Positions 25,887 to 34,467 of a stretch of 64,000 nt of DNA are shown here, in pieces. A program made the position numbers and the translations under genes. Every line of letters begins with the position of its first letter. Positions within the stretch are counted from its first letter, which is position 1. Where the stretch lies: contig NZ_LT629772.1 in NCBI RefSeq assembly GCF_900105385.1, positions 5,828,001 to 5,892,000 on the forward strand. The letters are read 5' to 3'. Origin of the DNA: Microlunatus soli. Lineage in GTDB: Bacteria; Actinomycetota; Actinomycetes; Propionibacteriales; Propionibacteriaceae. A model generated the notes under the pieces. It did not search any database, had not been told where the DNA came from, and worked only from the letters and a program-made list of their open reading frames with translations.

Positions 25887-26893
25887 GCTGTGATCGCCAG
25901 GTTCGCCGGGTCGACCCAGCTCGGCCCGTGGGTGGTCCCGGAGTCGAGGAAGGCGATCATGTCGTCCAACACGTATCGGACCAGGGCCTGATGCCCGTTG
26001 CCGGTGTCGCCGGCGATGTGCGGCGTCAGCAGCAGGTTCGGATTCTGCAGCACTTCGGGCGCCAGGTCCGGTGGCTCGGTGGGGTAGACGTCGAGAGCGA
26101 CTCGCAACCGGCCACTGTCGGCTGCGGCGATCAACGCCTCGTTGTCGACCGCCGCGGCGCGCGAGGAGTTGATCACGATCCCTCCGTCGGGGAGTCGGTC
26201 CAGCAGCTCGGCGGTGATCATGCCCTCGGTCTCCGGTGTCGCCGGGACATGGATCGACAGCACCGCGCAAGCCATCACTTCCGACAAGGACGCGGGGCGG
26301 ACACCGAGGGCATCGGCCCGGGCGGGGTCCAGGTAGGGATCGTGCACCAGCATCTCGACACCGAACGGGCGGAGCAGCTCGATGAATGCTCGTGCGGTCG
26401 ACGAAGCGCCGACGATCCCGATCCTCGAGCCGCGGAGCTCCAGGCCGCGCAGTAGCGGCTCTCGACCGGGTCCGGCAACCGGCTTCCAACCGCCGCTCCG
26501 GATACCGGCGTCGTACGCGGGCAGCCGGCGCAGCAGTGTGAGTAGCGCGGACAGACAGTATTCACCGACCGACCAGGCGATCCGGGGCGCCGCGGAGAAG
26601 GTCGTCACCCGGGCCAGACCCTCGCCGTCCAACAGCTTCTTGATCGTCCCGGCAGCGTGTCCGACGACCGTCGGTCCGCCCGCATCGGCGCCGAGCAGGT
26701 CGGTCGGCAGCGGCGGCGTACCCCAGCTGGTGATCACCGCGTCCCGACCGGGCAGTAGTCTGCGCAACGTCGCGACGTCGAGTTGATCATCGGCCCAGGT
26801 CGTGTCGAACCGGGATTCGATCATGGTGCGGGTCGCGGGGTCGCAGACGTCGTCCGCACGGGCGGGGGAGATGGCCATCAGCAATCGTGTCAC
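25883..26893 (-). CDS. D-isomer specific 2-hydroxyacid dehydrogenase family protein
   Basis: This 336-residue NAD-dependent dehydrogenase interconverts 2-hydroxy and 2-keto acids in its family. Catalytic Arg is in VINSSRAAAVDNEAL, Glu in DVYPTEPP and His in LLLTPHIAG. The Rossmann loop reads GIVGASSTARAF, so the usual GxGxxG is altered to GASSTA, which may affect cofactor preference. The GTG at 26893 has no ribosome site; a TACGTT element 6 nt upstream would allow a leaderless start, and the ATG at 26878 is an alternative. It is the first gene of the six-gene operon and is divergent from the LysR gene. Confidence 0.88.
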   Translation of the reverse strand: MTRLLMAISPARADDVCDPATRTMIESRFDTTWADDQLDVATLRRLLPGRDAVITSWGTPPLPTDLLGADAGGPTVVGHAAGTIKKLLDGEGLARVTTFSAAPRIAWSVGEYCLSALLTLLRRLPAYDAGIRSGGWKPVAGPGREPLLRGLELRGSRIGIVGASSTARAFIELLRPFGVEMLVHDPYLDPARADALGVRPASLSEVMACAVLSIHVPATPETEGMITAELLDRLPDGGIVINSSRAAAVDNEALIAAADSGRLRVALDVYPTEPPDLAPEVLQNPNLLLTPHIAGDTGNGHQALVRYVLDDMIAFLDSGTTHGPSWVDPANLAITA

Positions 26894-26913
26894 GGCAGCA
26901 ACGTACGCAGCCG

Positions 26914-26949
26914 GGGCGATACCCGTCCAAGCCCGATCCGGTATCGCCC
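26914..26949. promoter_or_regulatory. LysR-type operator in the divergent intergenic region
   Basis: A perfect 10-bp inverted repeat, GGGCGATACC (26914-26923) and GGTATCGCCC (26940-26949), is separated by 16 nt. A third CGATAC follows at once and overlaps GATACT (26950-26955), a likely -10 box 8 nt before the LysR start. The arrangement of a dyad binding site plus activation half-site is typical for LysR regulators of divergent genes. Confidence 0.72.
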
Positions 26950-26963
26950 GATACTGTGCCGGT

Positions 26964-27893
26964 ATGGACTACTCGCTCGCCCAGCTGCGTGGCTTCGTCG
27001 CGGTCGCCGAAGAGCTGCACTTCGGTCGGGCCGCGCAGCGCCTGCAGATGACGCAGCCGCCGCTGACCCGTCAGATCCAAACCCTGGAACGGATCCTCGG
27101 CGTCCGACTGCTGGATCGCGATCGCGAGGTCCGGTTGACGGCCGCCGGTGCCGCTTTCCTGGCCGACGCCCGCCGGGTGCTGACCCTGGTCGATGCCGCG
27201 CCGGAGTCGGCCCGCCGGGTGGCCGCCGGCGACGTCGGCACGATCCGACTCGGATTCACTGCGATCGGCGCCTACGCGGTCCTGGGACCGCTGCTGAGCC
27301 TGATCAACAACGAGCTCGCCGGTGTCGAGGTCGAGCTCAACGAACTCGTCAGCGAGGAGCAGTTCGCTCAACTCTCCGGCAATCGACTGGACCTCGGTCT
27401 GGTCCGGCCGCCGCTGCCCGCCGGACTGACCGGCGTTGCGGTGCACACCGAGGAACTGGTGCTCGCCGTGCCGGCCGAGCATCCGCTCGCCGACGTTCCC
27501 GGACCGATCCGGCTCGCCGACATATCGGCCGACTACATCGGCTACAGCCCGGAGGGATCTCGCTATCTGCACGAGGTGTGCGCGGCCCTGGTGGCGACGG
27601 AGGACTTCCTCGGCGCCGAGGTGGCGACACAGTTTCCGACCATGTTGGCGTTGGTCCGGGCCGGCCGGGGCGTTGCGCTGATCCCGCGCTCCTGCACGGC
27701 GATGCGGATCGACGGTGTGGTCTACCGGGAGCTGGTTGCCTCCGATGCGCGCAGCGTGAAACTGCACGCCTGCTGGAATCCGGAGTCCCACGACCCGGTG
27801 CTAGCCCGGATCGTGCCGCTGTTGTCAGCGGAGTGCTTCACCACCGCGGCGCTCAGTGATCATCGGGCGCGTCGGTCGACGCCCGGTAGCTGA
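26964..27893 (+). CDS. LysR family transcriptional regulator
   Basis: The 309-residue regulator has an N-terminal HTH, LAQLRGFVAVAEELHFGRAA then MTQPPLTRQIQTLERILGVR, and a substrate-binding effector domain beginning around IRLGFTAIGAYAVLGPL. The ATG at 26964 lies 8 nt after GATACT with no ribosome site, consistent with a leaderless transcript; the open frame upstream is not family-like. It probably autoregulates and controls the divergent dehydrogenase/transport operon through the inverted repeat between them. Its last 41 bp overlap the convergent GH29 gene. Confidence 0.92.
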   Translation: MDYSLAQLRGFVAVAEELHFGRAAQRLQMTQPPLTRQIQTLERILGVRLLDRDREVRLTAAGAAFLADARRVLTLVDAAPESARRVAAGDVGTIRLGFTAIGAYAVLGPLLSLINNELAGVEVELNELVSEEQFAQLSGNRLDLGLVRPPLPAGLTGVAVHTEELVLAVPAEHPLADVPGPIRLADISADYIGYSPEGSRYLHEVCAALVATEDFLGAEVATQFPTMLALVRAGRGVALIPRSCTAMRIDGVVYRELVASDARSVKLHACWNPESHDPVLARIVPLLSAECFTTAALSDHRARRSTPGS

Positions 27894-29136
27894 TCGCGGG
27901 GATCGTCTCCACACCGGTCCGATAGCCACGAACCGTCGCCAGCACCGGATCGATGCCGCCGGTGCTGATCCGCACCGACGAGACCTCAGTGGCGGCGAAC
28001 GCGTGCAGCCGTTTGTTGCCGATCGTCCGACCGGCGCCGAGTTCATGATCACCGGACCACATTCGATGATCGACCACCCGTTGTCCGGTGCTGTAATCCT
28101 CGATCAGTTCGAGGTGATCGACGGTGACGGGCTCGGGGAAGTCGGCCCGCCAGGTGGTGGTCCGGTCCCGCTCGTCGACCTTGGTGACTGTTGCCTCGTA
28201 CGGTGTGCAGAACCGGCGGTCGAGCTCGCTCCGCCACGCGGTCACCCGGGCACGATCGGCATCAGGTATCAGACCTCGGGTGTCGGGCGGCAGATTCAGC
28301 AACAGATTGGCACCCATCCCGATCGACCGGTAGTAGATCCCCAGCAGGTGATCCAGCGACTTCGGTTGATCATGATCGGCCCAGAACCAGCCCTTGCGGA
28401 TCGACACATCGCACTCCGGCGGCAGGTAGAGCGCGGCATCCAACCGGGTGGTCGAGGTGGTGTACTGGCTGAAGTCGGTTCGATCGACGACATACTGCAC
28501 CGGGTCGGCTGCCAGGCCGTCCTCGTTGCCGACCCAGCGGATCGTCGGATTACCCATGTTGAAGATCATCGCGTCCGGCTGGGTGCTCTCGATCACCTCG
28601 CCGATCCCGACCCAGTCGTACTCCCGGCCCTGCGAGCCGGCACCGTCGAACCACAACTCGGTCAACGGGCCGTAGCGGGTGCAGAGCTCGCGGAGTTGAT
28701 CTTGATAGAACCGGTCGTAGGCGGCGGCGTCGGGATAGCAGGAGGCGTTGCGATCCCACGGCGACAGGTACAGTCCGAGCTCGAGCCCTGCCTGCTCGCA
28801 GGCGGCGGCGACCTCGGCCACAACGTCGCCCTTGCCCGCTCGCCACGGCGACGATGCGACCGAGTAATCGGTGGTCTCCGTCGGCCACAGGCAGAATCCG
28901 TCGTGATGTTTGGCGGTCAGGATCACGTACTTCGCACCGGCGGCGGACGCGGCGGCCACCCACTGCCCGGCGTCCAGCTCGGTCGGGTCGAAGTCCTGCG
29001 GTGGGACCGTACCGTCGCTCCACTCCAGTCCGGCGAAGGTGTTCACGCCGAAGTGGAAGAAGACACCGAGCTCCTTGCGCTGCCAGGCCAGCTGGCCAGC
29101 GGTCGGAGGAATGAGGGGAAGCTCGCCGTGAGTCAC
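27853..29136 (-). CDS. GH29 alpha-L-fucosidase
   Basis: The 427-residue protein has the GH29 start WQRKELGVFFHFGVNTFAG and AKYVILTAKHHDGFCLWPT. The catalytic nucleophile motif is LWFDGAGS, Asp164 being the likely nucleophile. GH29 enzymes release alpha-linked L-fucose from glycans. There is no signal peptide, so it should act in the cytoplasm on imported oligosaccharides. The length fits a catalytic barrel plus a small C-terminal beta domain. The start is a GTG at 29136. It is a single gene between convergent LysR (41-bp overlap) and divergent HMG-CoA lyase-like genes. Confidence 0.92.
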   Translation of the reverse strand: MTHGELPLIPPTAGQLAWQRKELGVFFHFGVNTFAGLEWSDGTVPPQDFDPTELDAGQWVAAASAAGAKYVILTAKHHDGFCLWPTETTDYSVASSPWRAGKGDVVAEVAAACEQAGLELGLYLSPWDRNASCYPDAAAYDRFYQDQLRELCTRYGPLTELWFDGAGSQGREYDWVGIGEVIESTQPDAMIFNMGNPTIRWVGNEDGLAADPVQYVVDRTDFSQYTTSTTRLDAALYLPPECDVSIRKGWFWADHDQPKSLDHLLGIYYRSIGMGANLLLNLPPDTRGLIPDADRARVTAWRSELDRRFCTPYEATVTKVDERDRTTTWRADFPEPVTVDHLELIEDYSTGQRVVDHRMWSGDHELGAGRTIGNKRLHAFAATEVSSVRISTGGIDPVLATVRGYRTGVETIPAISYRASTDAPDDH

Positions 29137-29208
29137 CCGGCGACCCTAGCAAGACATCGGAGGTATCGCCGTACCGTTGTGTCGGCTCGGACCATTACAG
29201 TCAGCAGC

Positions 29209-30162
29209 ATGGGTGAACTTCCGGACAGATATCCGCTGCCGGGGCTTCCGGAAGAGGTGACGATCTACGAGGTCGGCCCTCGCGACGGACTGCAGGCGGA
29301 GAAGCAGATCGTCGACACCGCGACCAAGATCGAGTTCATCGAGCGGCTGCGTGGCACCGGGCTGATCGCGATCGAGGCCACCAGTTTCGTCTCACCGAAG
29401 TGGGTTCCGCAGTTGGCCGATGCCGCCGAGGTGCTGGCCGGGATCGGCGCACCGGAAGGTTTCCGGCATCCGGTGCTGGTGCCCAATCAGCGTGGGATGG
29501 ACCGGGCGCTGGAGGCCGGGGCGGCCGAGATCGCGATCTTCGTCAGCGCGACCGAGCGGTTCGCGCAGGAGAATCTCGCCAGCACCGTCGACGGCGCGAT
29601 CGAGTCGGCCACCCCGGTGGCCCGGCAGGCGCTGGAGGCCGGCATCGCCGTCCGGGGCTATGTGTCGATGTGTTTCGGCGACCCCTGGGAGGGACGGGTC
29701 CCGATCGGCCAGGTCGTCGCAGTCGTCCGCCGACTGGCCGATCTGGGCTGTCGGACGATCAGCCTCGGCGACACCATCGGGGTCGCCACCCCCGGCCACG
29801 TCAGAGCCCTGCTCGGCGCGATCGGCGAGGCCGGCATCGGGATGGACCGGATCGCCCTGCACCTGCACGACACCTACGGGCAGGCGCTCGCCGGCGTCCT
29901 CACCGGGCTGCAGTGCGGGGTGACCGAATTCGACGCCTCCGCCGGCGGGCTCGGCGGCTGCCCGTTCGCCAAATCGGCGACCGGGAATCTCGCCACCGAG
30001 GATCTGGTCTGGATGCTGGACGGGCTCGGCATCCGTAGCGGTGTCGATCTGGACCGGCTGGTGCAGATCAGCGGCTGGATGGCCGCTCGACTGGGCCGCC
30101 CGTCCCCATCGCGGGCCGTCCAGGCGCTCTACCGTGAATCCGACCCCGACACCTTGTTCTGA
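29209..30162 (+). CDS. Hydroxymethylglutaryl-CoA lyase family protein
   Basis: The 317-residue HMGL-like TIM barrel has the metal and substrate motif YEVGPRDGLQ near residue 25, SFVSPKWVPQLADA and the catalytic cysteine loop GGLGGCPFAKSATGN. HMG-CoA lyase cleaves HMG-CoA to acetyl-CoA and acetoacetate in leucine breakdown; relatives cleave other branched 3-hydroxyacyl-CoAs. The ATG at 29209 is where similarity begins; the frame is open far upstream only opposite the GH29 gene. No other leucine pathway gene is adjacent, so it may instead serve the CoA-linked pathways in the window. Confidence 0.9.
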   Translation: MGELPDRYPLPGLPEEVTIYEVGPRDGLQAEKQIVDTATKIEFIERLRGTGLIAIEATSFVSPKWVPQLADAAEVLAGIGAPEGFRHPVLVPNQRGMDRALEAGAAEIAIFVSATERFAQENLASTVDGAIESATPVARQALEAGIAVRGYVSMCFGDPWEGRVPIGQVVAVVRRLADLGCRTISLGDTIGVATPGHVRALLGAIGEAGIGMDRIALHLHDTYGQALAGVLTGLQCGVTEFDASAGGLGGCPFAKSATGNLATEDLVWMLDGLGIRSGVDLDRLVQISGWMAARLGRPSPSRAVQALYRESDPDTLF

Positions 30163-30190
30163 TCACACCGTTTCGCGATAGGTTCGACGG

Positions 30191-31132
30191 GTGGACTCGA
30201 CGGACTACGAAGGCTTCGACATCGACCGCAGCACCGCTCAGGGCTGGGCGGAGTTCCAGACGCGGTTGAGCGAAGTGATCTCGGTGATCGACGACTCGGG
30301 CGACCTGGTGATCGGCACCGAGACCGAGAGCACCGACGACGGCGGCCCGTTCGTGTCGTTCTCGGCTCCGGCCCGGGACATGATCCGCTCCCAGGCGGCG
30401 AGCAACGGCGTGCTCGGTGACGACTTCCAACTGGGTCCGGGCGCCTTGGCCCTGATGGAGAAGGCGGGCTGGAATCCGCCGAGCGCGGAGGAGTCGGCCA
30501 ATTTCTGGGTCGAGCTGCCGCAGGAGCAATCCGATCAGCTCGCCGAGCTCGCGGTGGTGGCGTTGCGGGACGTGTACGGCGTACCGCATCCGGTCTTCCT
30601 GTCCCCGGACCAATTGTCCGAGGTGCTCACTCCCAAGGCCGACGACCCGACCGATCCGCCACCGTTCGACGACGAGGACGTCACCGCGGTCCTGCCCGGG
30701 AGTCGCGAACACCTGGACGCGATGGTCGAGGAGGAGCTGACCGAGCTCTTCGGACATGCCCCGATCCGTGACGAGGAAGGCGACATCGCCATCCGGGTCG
30801 GGTCGACGATGATCTTCCTGCGGACCTCCGTCGACGGTCGTGAGATCGTGATCTTCGCCGCCATCGTGCACGAGATCGAGGGCGGTCGGTCCCGTGCCGC
30901 CGAGGTGCTCAACGACCTCAACTGCGAGGCCCGCTGGGTGAAGTTCCAACTGATCCGGGATCGGGTCTTCGCCACCCTGTCGGTGATCGCCCAGCCGTTC
31001 GTGCCCGCACACCTGACCCAGGCGCTGCAGATCATGTCCGACACCGCAGACGGTATCGATGATCATCTGGCCGACAAGCTGCGGGGCCGGACCACGTTCG
31101 AGGACGGCGGCGACGCCGAGACCGACGACTGA
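30191..31132 (+). CDS. YbjN/TY-Chap-like protein (tandem chaperone-like domains)
   Basis: The acidic 313-residue protein has no membrane segment. The N-terminal half (FVSFSAPA, SQAASNGVL, MEKAGWNPPSAEESANFWVE) resembles the actinobacterial T3SS/YbjN peptide-binding chaperone-like domain (TY-Chap). The C-terminal half (GDIAIRVGSTMIFLRT, VLNDLNCEARWVKF, AQPFVPAHLTQAL) is YbjN-like. Function in these lineages is unknown; a peptide- or protein-binding role is inferred from the fold family. It starts at a GTG 29 bp after the lyase gene and is followed after 2 nt by the isoaspartyl peptidase, so the two are probably co-translated. Assignment rests on motif memory and is moderate. Confidence 0.6.
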   Translation: MDSTDYEGFDIDRSTAQGWAEFQTRLSEVISVIDDSGDLVIGTETESTDDGGPFVSFSAPARDMIRSQAASNGVLGDDFQLGPGALALMEKAGWNPPSAEESANFWVELPQEQSDQLAELAVVALRDVYGVPHPVFLSPDQLSEVLTPKADDPTDPPPFDDEDVTAVLPGSREHLDAMVEEELTELFGHAPIRDEEGDIAIRVGSTMIFLRTSVDGREIVIFAAIVHEIEGGRSRAAEVLNDLNCEARWVKFQLIRDRVFATLSVIAQPFVPAHLTQALQIMSDTADGIDDHLADKLRGRTTFEDGGDAETDD

Positions 31133-31134
31133 TC

Positions 31135-32109
31135 ATGGTCGACAACCCGACCGGTGGCCCGCCGGCCGCCGAGGAATCGGTGTCGGCGCCGGTGCCGACC
31201 ACTGTGATCGAATTGCCGCCTGATCGGCCGTACGCCCTGGCGGTGCACGGCGGCGCCGGTGGACGGATCGCCGAATTCTCCGGCGCCGATCGAGCCGGCT
31301 TCCAGGCCGGACTGGAGAACGCGTACCGAGCCGGCGATGCCGTGCTGCGGCAGGGTGGCAGCGCCCTGGACGCCGTCTGTGCGACGGTGGTGCAACTGGA
31401 GGACGATGCACTCTTCAACGCCGGCCGGGGCGCCTCGTTGACGGCGGCCGGCGACGCCGAACTGGATGCCGCGGTGATGACCGGCAGTGGCGCCGCCGGC
31501 GCGGTCGCGGCCAGCACCGTCGCGCGCAACCCGGTGCTGCTGGCCCGGGCCGTGATGGAACGCTCGCAGCACGTCTTGCTGGTCGCGCCGCCGGCCGAGC
31601 TGGCCGCCGCCTGGGGACTCTCGGTGGTCGACCCCGACTACTTCGTGACCGACGCCCGCCGGGCGCAGTTGGCCCGCCTGCACGCGGCGGCGACCGGCGG
31701 CGCCCGGCACGGCACGGTCGGCGCTGTCGCCCGCGATGCGTCGGGTGCGTTGGCGGCCGCGACGTCGACGGGTGGGATGGCCAACCAGTGGCAGGGCCGG
31801 GTCGGCGACAGCCCGATCATCGGGGCCGGTACCTACGCCCGCGACGAGTTGCTCGCAGTGTCCTGCACCGGTCACGGTGAGGCCTTCATCCGTGGCGTGG
31901 TCAGCTACGACATCGCGGCCCGGATGCGTTATGCCGGTCTTGATCTTGCTGCCGCAGTCTCCGCGACGATCGCCGAGGAACTCACTGATCGCGACGCCAG
32001 CGGCGGCTTGGTGGCGGTGGCGTCGGACGGGACGGTGGTGGTCGCTCACAACTCGCCGAGCCTGCTGGCCGCGTACCACGATGGCCGACAGGTGATCACG
32101 CTGACCTGA
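31135..32109 (+). CDS. Isoaspartyl peptidase/L-asparaginase (Ntn-hydrolase)
   Basis: The 324-residue protein is a plant-type asparaginase. It has LAVHGGAGG near residue 37, FNAGRGASLT around residue 95 and the autocleavage and nucleophile site RHGTVGAVARD, with Thr194 becoming the new N-terminus of the beta subunit. Members hydrolyse asparagine and isoaspartyl dipeptides in the cytoplasm. An N-terminal extension of about 30 residues precedes the conserved start. It begins 2 nt after the TY-Chap-like gene, hinting at a shared role in handling damaged proteins or peptides. Confidence 0.92.
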   Translation: MVDNPTGGPPAAEESVSAPVPTTVIELPPDRPYALAVHGGAGGRIAEFSGADRAGFQAGLENAYRAGDAVLRQGGSALDAVCATVVQLEDDALFNAGRGASLTAAGDAELDAAVMTGSGAAGAVAASTVARNPVLLARAVMERSQHVLLVAPPAELAAAWGLSVVDPDYFVTDARRAQLARLHAAATGGARHGTVGAVARDASGALAAATSTGGMANQWQGRVGDSPIIGAGTYARDELLAVSCTGHGEAFIRGVVSYDIAARMRYAGLDLAAAVSATIAEELTDRDASGGLVAVASDGTVVVAHNSPSLLAAYHDGRQVITLT

Positions 32110-32250
32110 TCGGCGGTCGTGGGTCGCGCAACGGCCCGACGTCAGCGAACCGTGGTGGCGAGCCGAGTAACAGCAACCGGCGCAGGAGTTCAGCGACACG
32201 CAACCTGCCGATAGCCCAAACTGCGTTCGGATCGGGTTCGGTCAAGGAAC

Positions 32251-33426
32251 GTGAAGATCGCGATTGTCGCCGAATCCTTCCTCCCTTCGATGAACGGTGT
32301 CACGCACTCCGTTCTGCAGATCCTCGACTATCTGTCCGAGCGCGGCCACCAGGTCGAGGTGATAGCGCCTGCTGATCATGGTGCCGAGACCAGCTACTGT
32401 CCGCCGATCGGACCACCGATCACGATCCATCGGCTGCCGGCAGTCGCCCTCCCCGGCTACCAGTCCTTCAAGGTCGCCGTCGGCGGCAGCGCCAGACTGC
32501 GCCGACTGCTGACCGAGATCGCTCCCGATGTCGTACACCTGGCCTCGCCGTTCGTGCTGGGCTGGCGGGCGATCGTCGCCGCCGACCGGCTCGGGTTGCC
32601 GAGTGTCGCGGTCTACCAGACCGAGGTGCCGACCTATGCCGCCCGTTACGGCCTCCGGGCCGCCGAACCGGTGCTGTGGAAGCGGGTCTTCGACATCCAT
32701 GACCGGGCCACCGTCACCCTGGCACCGTCCTCGTTCAGCTGTGCCGAACTGACCGAACGGGGGATTCCCCGGGTCCGCCAATGGGGACGTGGCGTCGACG
32801 CCCGCCGATTCCATCCTGGTCGGCGTGATCATGAATGGCGTCGTCGGATCGCGCCGAACGGTGAGGTGATCATCGGATACGTCGGGCGGCTGGCCGCGGA
32901 GAAGCAGGTCGACGACCTCGGACTGGTTGCCGATCTTCCGGGCACCCGACTGGTGATCACCGGCAGCGGTCCGTACGCCGACCGGCTGAAGGCAGCCCTG
33001 CCGAACGCGATCTTCACCGGCTTCCTCGGCGGCGACGAACTGGCCCGACAGATGGCCGGCCTGGACATCTTCGTGCATCCGGGGGAGAGCGAGACCTTCT
33101 GCCAGACCATCCAGGAGGCGATGGCCTCCGGCGTCCCGGTGGTCGCGGTCGGCCGGGGCGGACCGGTCGACCTGGTCGATCACAGCCGAACCGGATGGCT
33201 GTACGCACCCGGCGAATTGGGCATGCTGCGCGCGCGGGTCCAGGACCTGGCCGGCGACGCACGCAAGCGGCAAGCGTTCGGTCGGACCGCCCGGCTGCGG
33301 GTACGGGGAGCAACCTGGGCGGCGATCTGCGACGAACTGATGGGACACTACCGCGCCGCCGTCGATGACGCCGCCCGGGTCCGGATGTCTCGGCACGCCG
33401 CTCCGGCCAGGCTGTTCGGCGGCTGA
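32251..33426 (+). CDS. Family 4 glycosyltransferase, mannosyltransferase (MgtA/PimB-like)
   Basis: The 391-residue GT-B enzyme begins with IAIVAESFLPSMNGVTHSV, the typical N-terminus of actinobacterial GDP-mannose-dependent mannosyltransferases acting on lipid acceptors. The C-terminal domain shows IGYVGRLAAEKQVDDL for nucleotide-sugar binding and GESETFCQTIQEAMASG, the EX7E motif of retaining GT4 enzymes. It probably adds mannose to a membrane glycolipid in lipoglycan synthesis at the inner face of the membrane. The GTG start is preceded closely by AAGGA. The 141-bp gap before it shows nothing I can identify. Confidence 0.87.
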   Translation: MKIAIVAESFLPSMNGVTHSVLQILDYLSERGHQVEVIAPADHGAETSYCPPIGPPITIHRLPAVALPGYQSFKVAVGGSARLRRLLTEIAPDVVHLASPFVLGWRAIVAADRLGLPSVAVYQTEVPTYAARYGLRAAEPVLWKRVFDIHDRATVTLAPSSFSCAELTERGIPRVRQWGRGVDARRFHPGRRDHEWRRRIAPNGEVIIGYVGRLAAEKQVDDLGLVADLPGTRLVITGSGPYADRLKAALPNAIFTGFLGGDELARQMAGLDIFVHPGESETFCQTIQEAMASGVPVVAVGRGGPVDLVDHSRTGWLYAPGELGMLRARVQDLAGDARKRQAFGRTARLRVRGATWAAICDELMGHYRAAVDDAARVRMSRHAAPARLFGG

Positions 33427-33509
33427 TGCCCTGCCGGCCGTCCAGACGTTCACCCAGTCGTCGCCTGCGTGTCAACTCCGACGGCATCGGGATGGGTTGA
33501 CTGGCGACC

Positions 33510-34451
33510 GTGAACAATGATCTCAGCGCGCAGATCCGGCAGCTGCAACAGCGTTACGGATCCGATGATTTCTCCGTCGTCGAGTTGGAGGATGACGATC
33601 CGATCCTGCGGACCGTCGACGGCACGATCATCGACACCTGGCGGGAGAACTATCCCTACAGCGAACGGATCGACACGGCGACCTACGAGGCGCAGAAGCG
33701 GCTGCTGCAGATCGAGCTGCTGAAGCTACAGACGCAGATCAGGGAGACCGGCGATCGGATCGTGATCTTGTTCGAGGGCCGCGATGCCGCCGGCAAGGGC
33801 GGCACCATCAAACGGTTCACCGAGCATCTCAACCCCCGGCACGCCCACGTGGTCGCCCTGGAGAAGCCGACCGACCGCGAGTCCCGGCAGTGGTACTTCC
33901 AGCGTTACATCCAGCACCTGCCGGCGCGCGGTGAGATGACGCTGTTCGACCGCTCCTGGTACAACCGGGCCGGGGTCGAACGCGTGATGGGCTTCTGCAC
34001 GGCACAGGAGTACCAAGCGTTCCTGCAGCAGGTGCCGGTCTTCGAACAGTTGCTGGTCTCCGAAGGCATCCACTTGATCAAGTTCTGGTTCTCGGTGTCC
34101 CAGTCCGAGCAGAGCACGCGGTTCCTGATCCGGCAGATCGATCCGGTGCGGCAGTGGAAGTTGTCCCCGATGGATCTGGCGTCGCTGGACAAGTGGGACG
34201 ACTACACCGCTGCCAAGGTGGACATGTTCGCCGCCACCGACACCGAATACGCCCCGTGGACGGTGCTGAAGAGCAACGACAAGAAAAGGGCCCGGCTGAA
34301 CGCGATGCGCTATGTGCTGGACCGGTTCGACTACGACGGCAAGGATCCCGAGATCGTCGGCCATCCCGATCCGCAGATCGTCGGGCGTGCCGCGGACCTG
34401 TATGAACTCGGTGAGCGGGAGATGCCGCTGCAGGCCCAGTACCTGGGTTGA
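33510..34451 (+). CDS. ppk2: Polyphosphate kinase 2 family protein
   Basis: The 313-residue P-loop kinase carries Walker A GRDAAGKGGTI (from residue 90), then FTEHLNPRHAHVVALEKPTD and the Walker B and lid region TLFDRSWYNRAGVERVMGFC. These match single-domain PPK2 enzymes that transfer phosphate between polyphosphate and nucleotides. The N-terminal extension of about 55 residues is usual for class I PPK2. It starts at a GTG without a clear ribosome site. It is convergent with the FAD monooxygenase, with 16 bp between stops. Confidence 0.93.
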   Translation: MNNDLSAQIRQLQQRYGSDDFSVVELEDDDPILRTVDGTIIDTWRENYPYSERIDTATYEAQKRLLQIELLKLQTQIRETGDRIVILFEGRDAAGKGGTIKRFTEHLNPRHAHVVALEKPTDRESRQWYFQRYIQHLPARGEMTLFDRSWYNRAGVERVMGFCTAQEYQAFLQQVPVFEQLLVSEGIHLIKFWFSVSQSEQSTRFLIRQIDPVRQWKLSPMDLASLDKWDDYTAAKVDMFAATDTEYAPWTVLKSNDKKRARLNAMRYVLDRFDYDGKDPEIVGHPDPQIVGRAADLYELGEREMPLQAQYLG

Positions 34452-34467
34452 CCGGACCGACCGCCCG

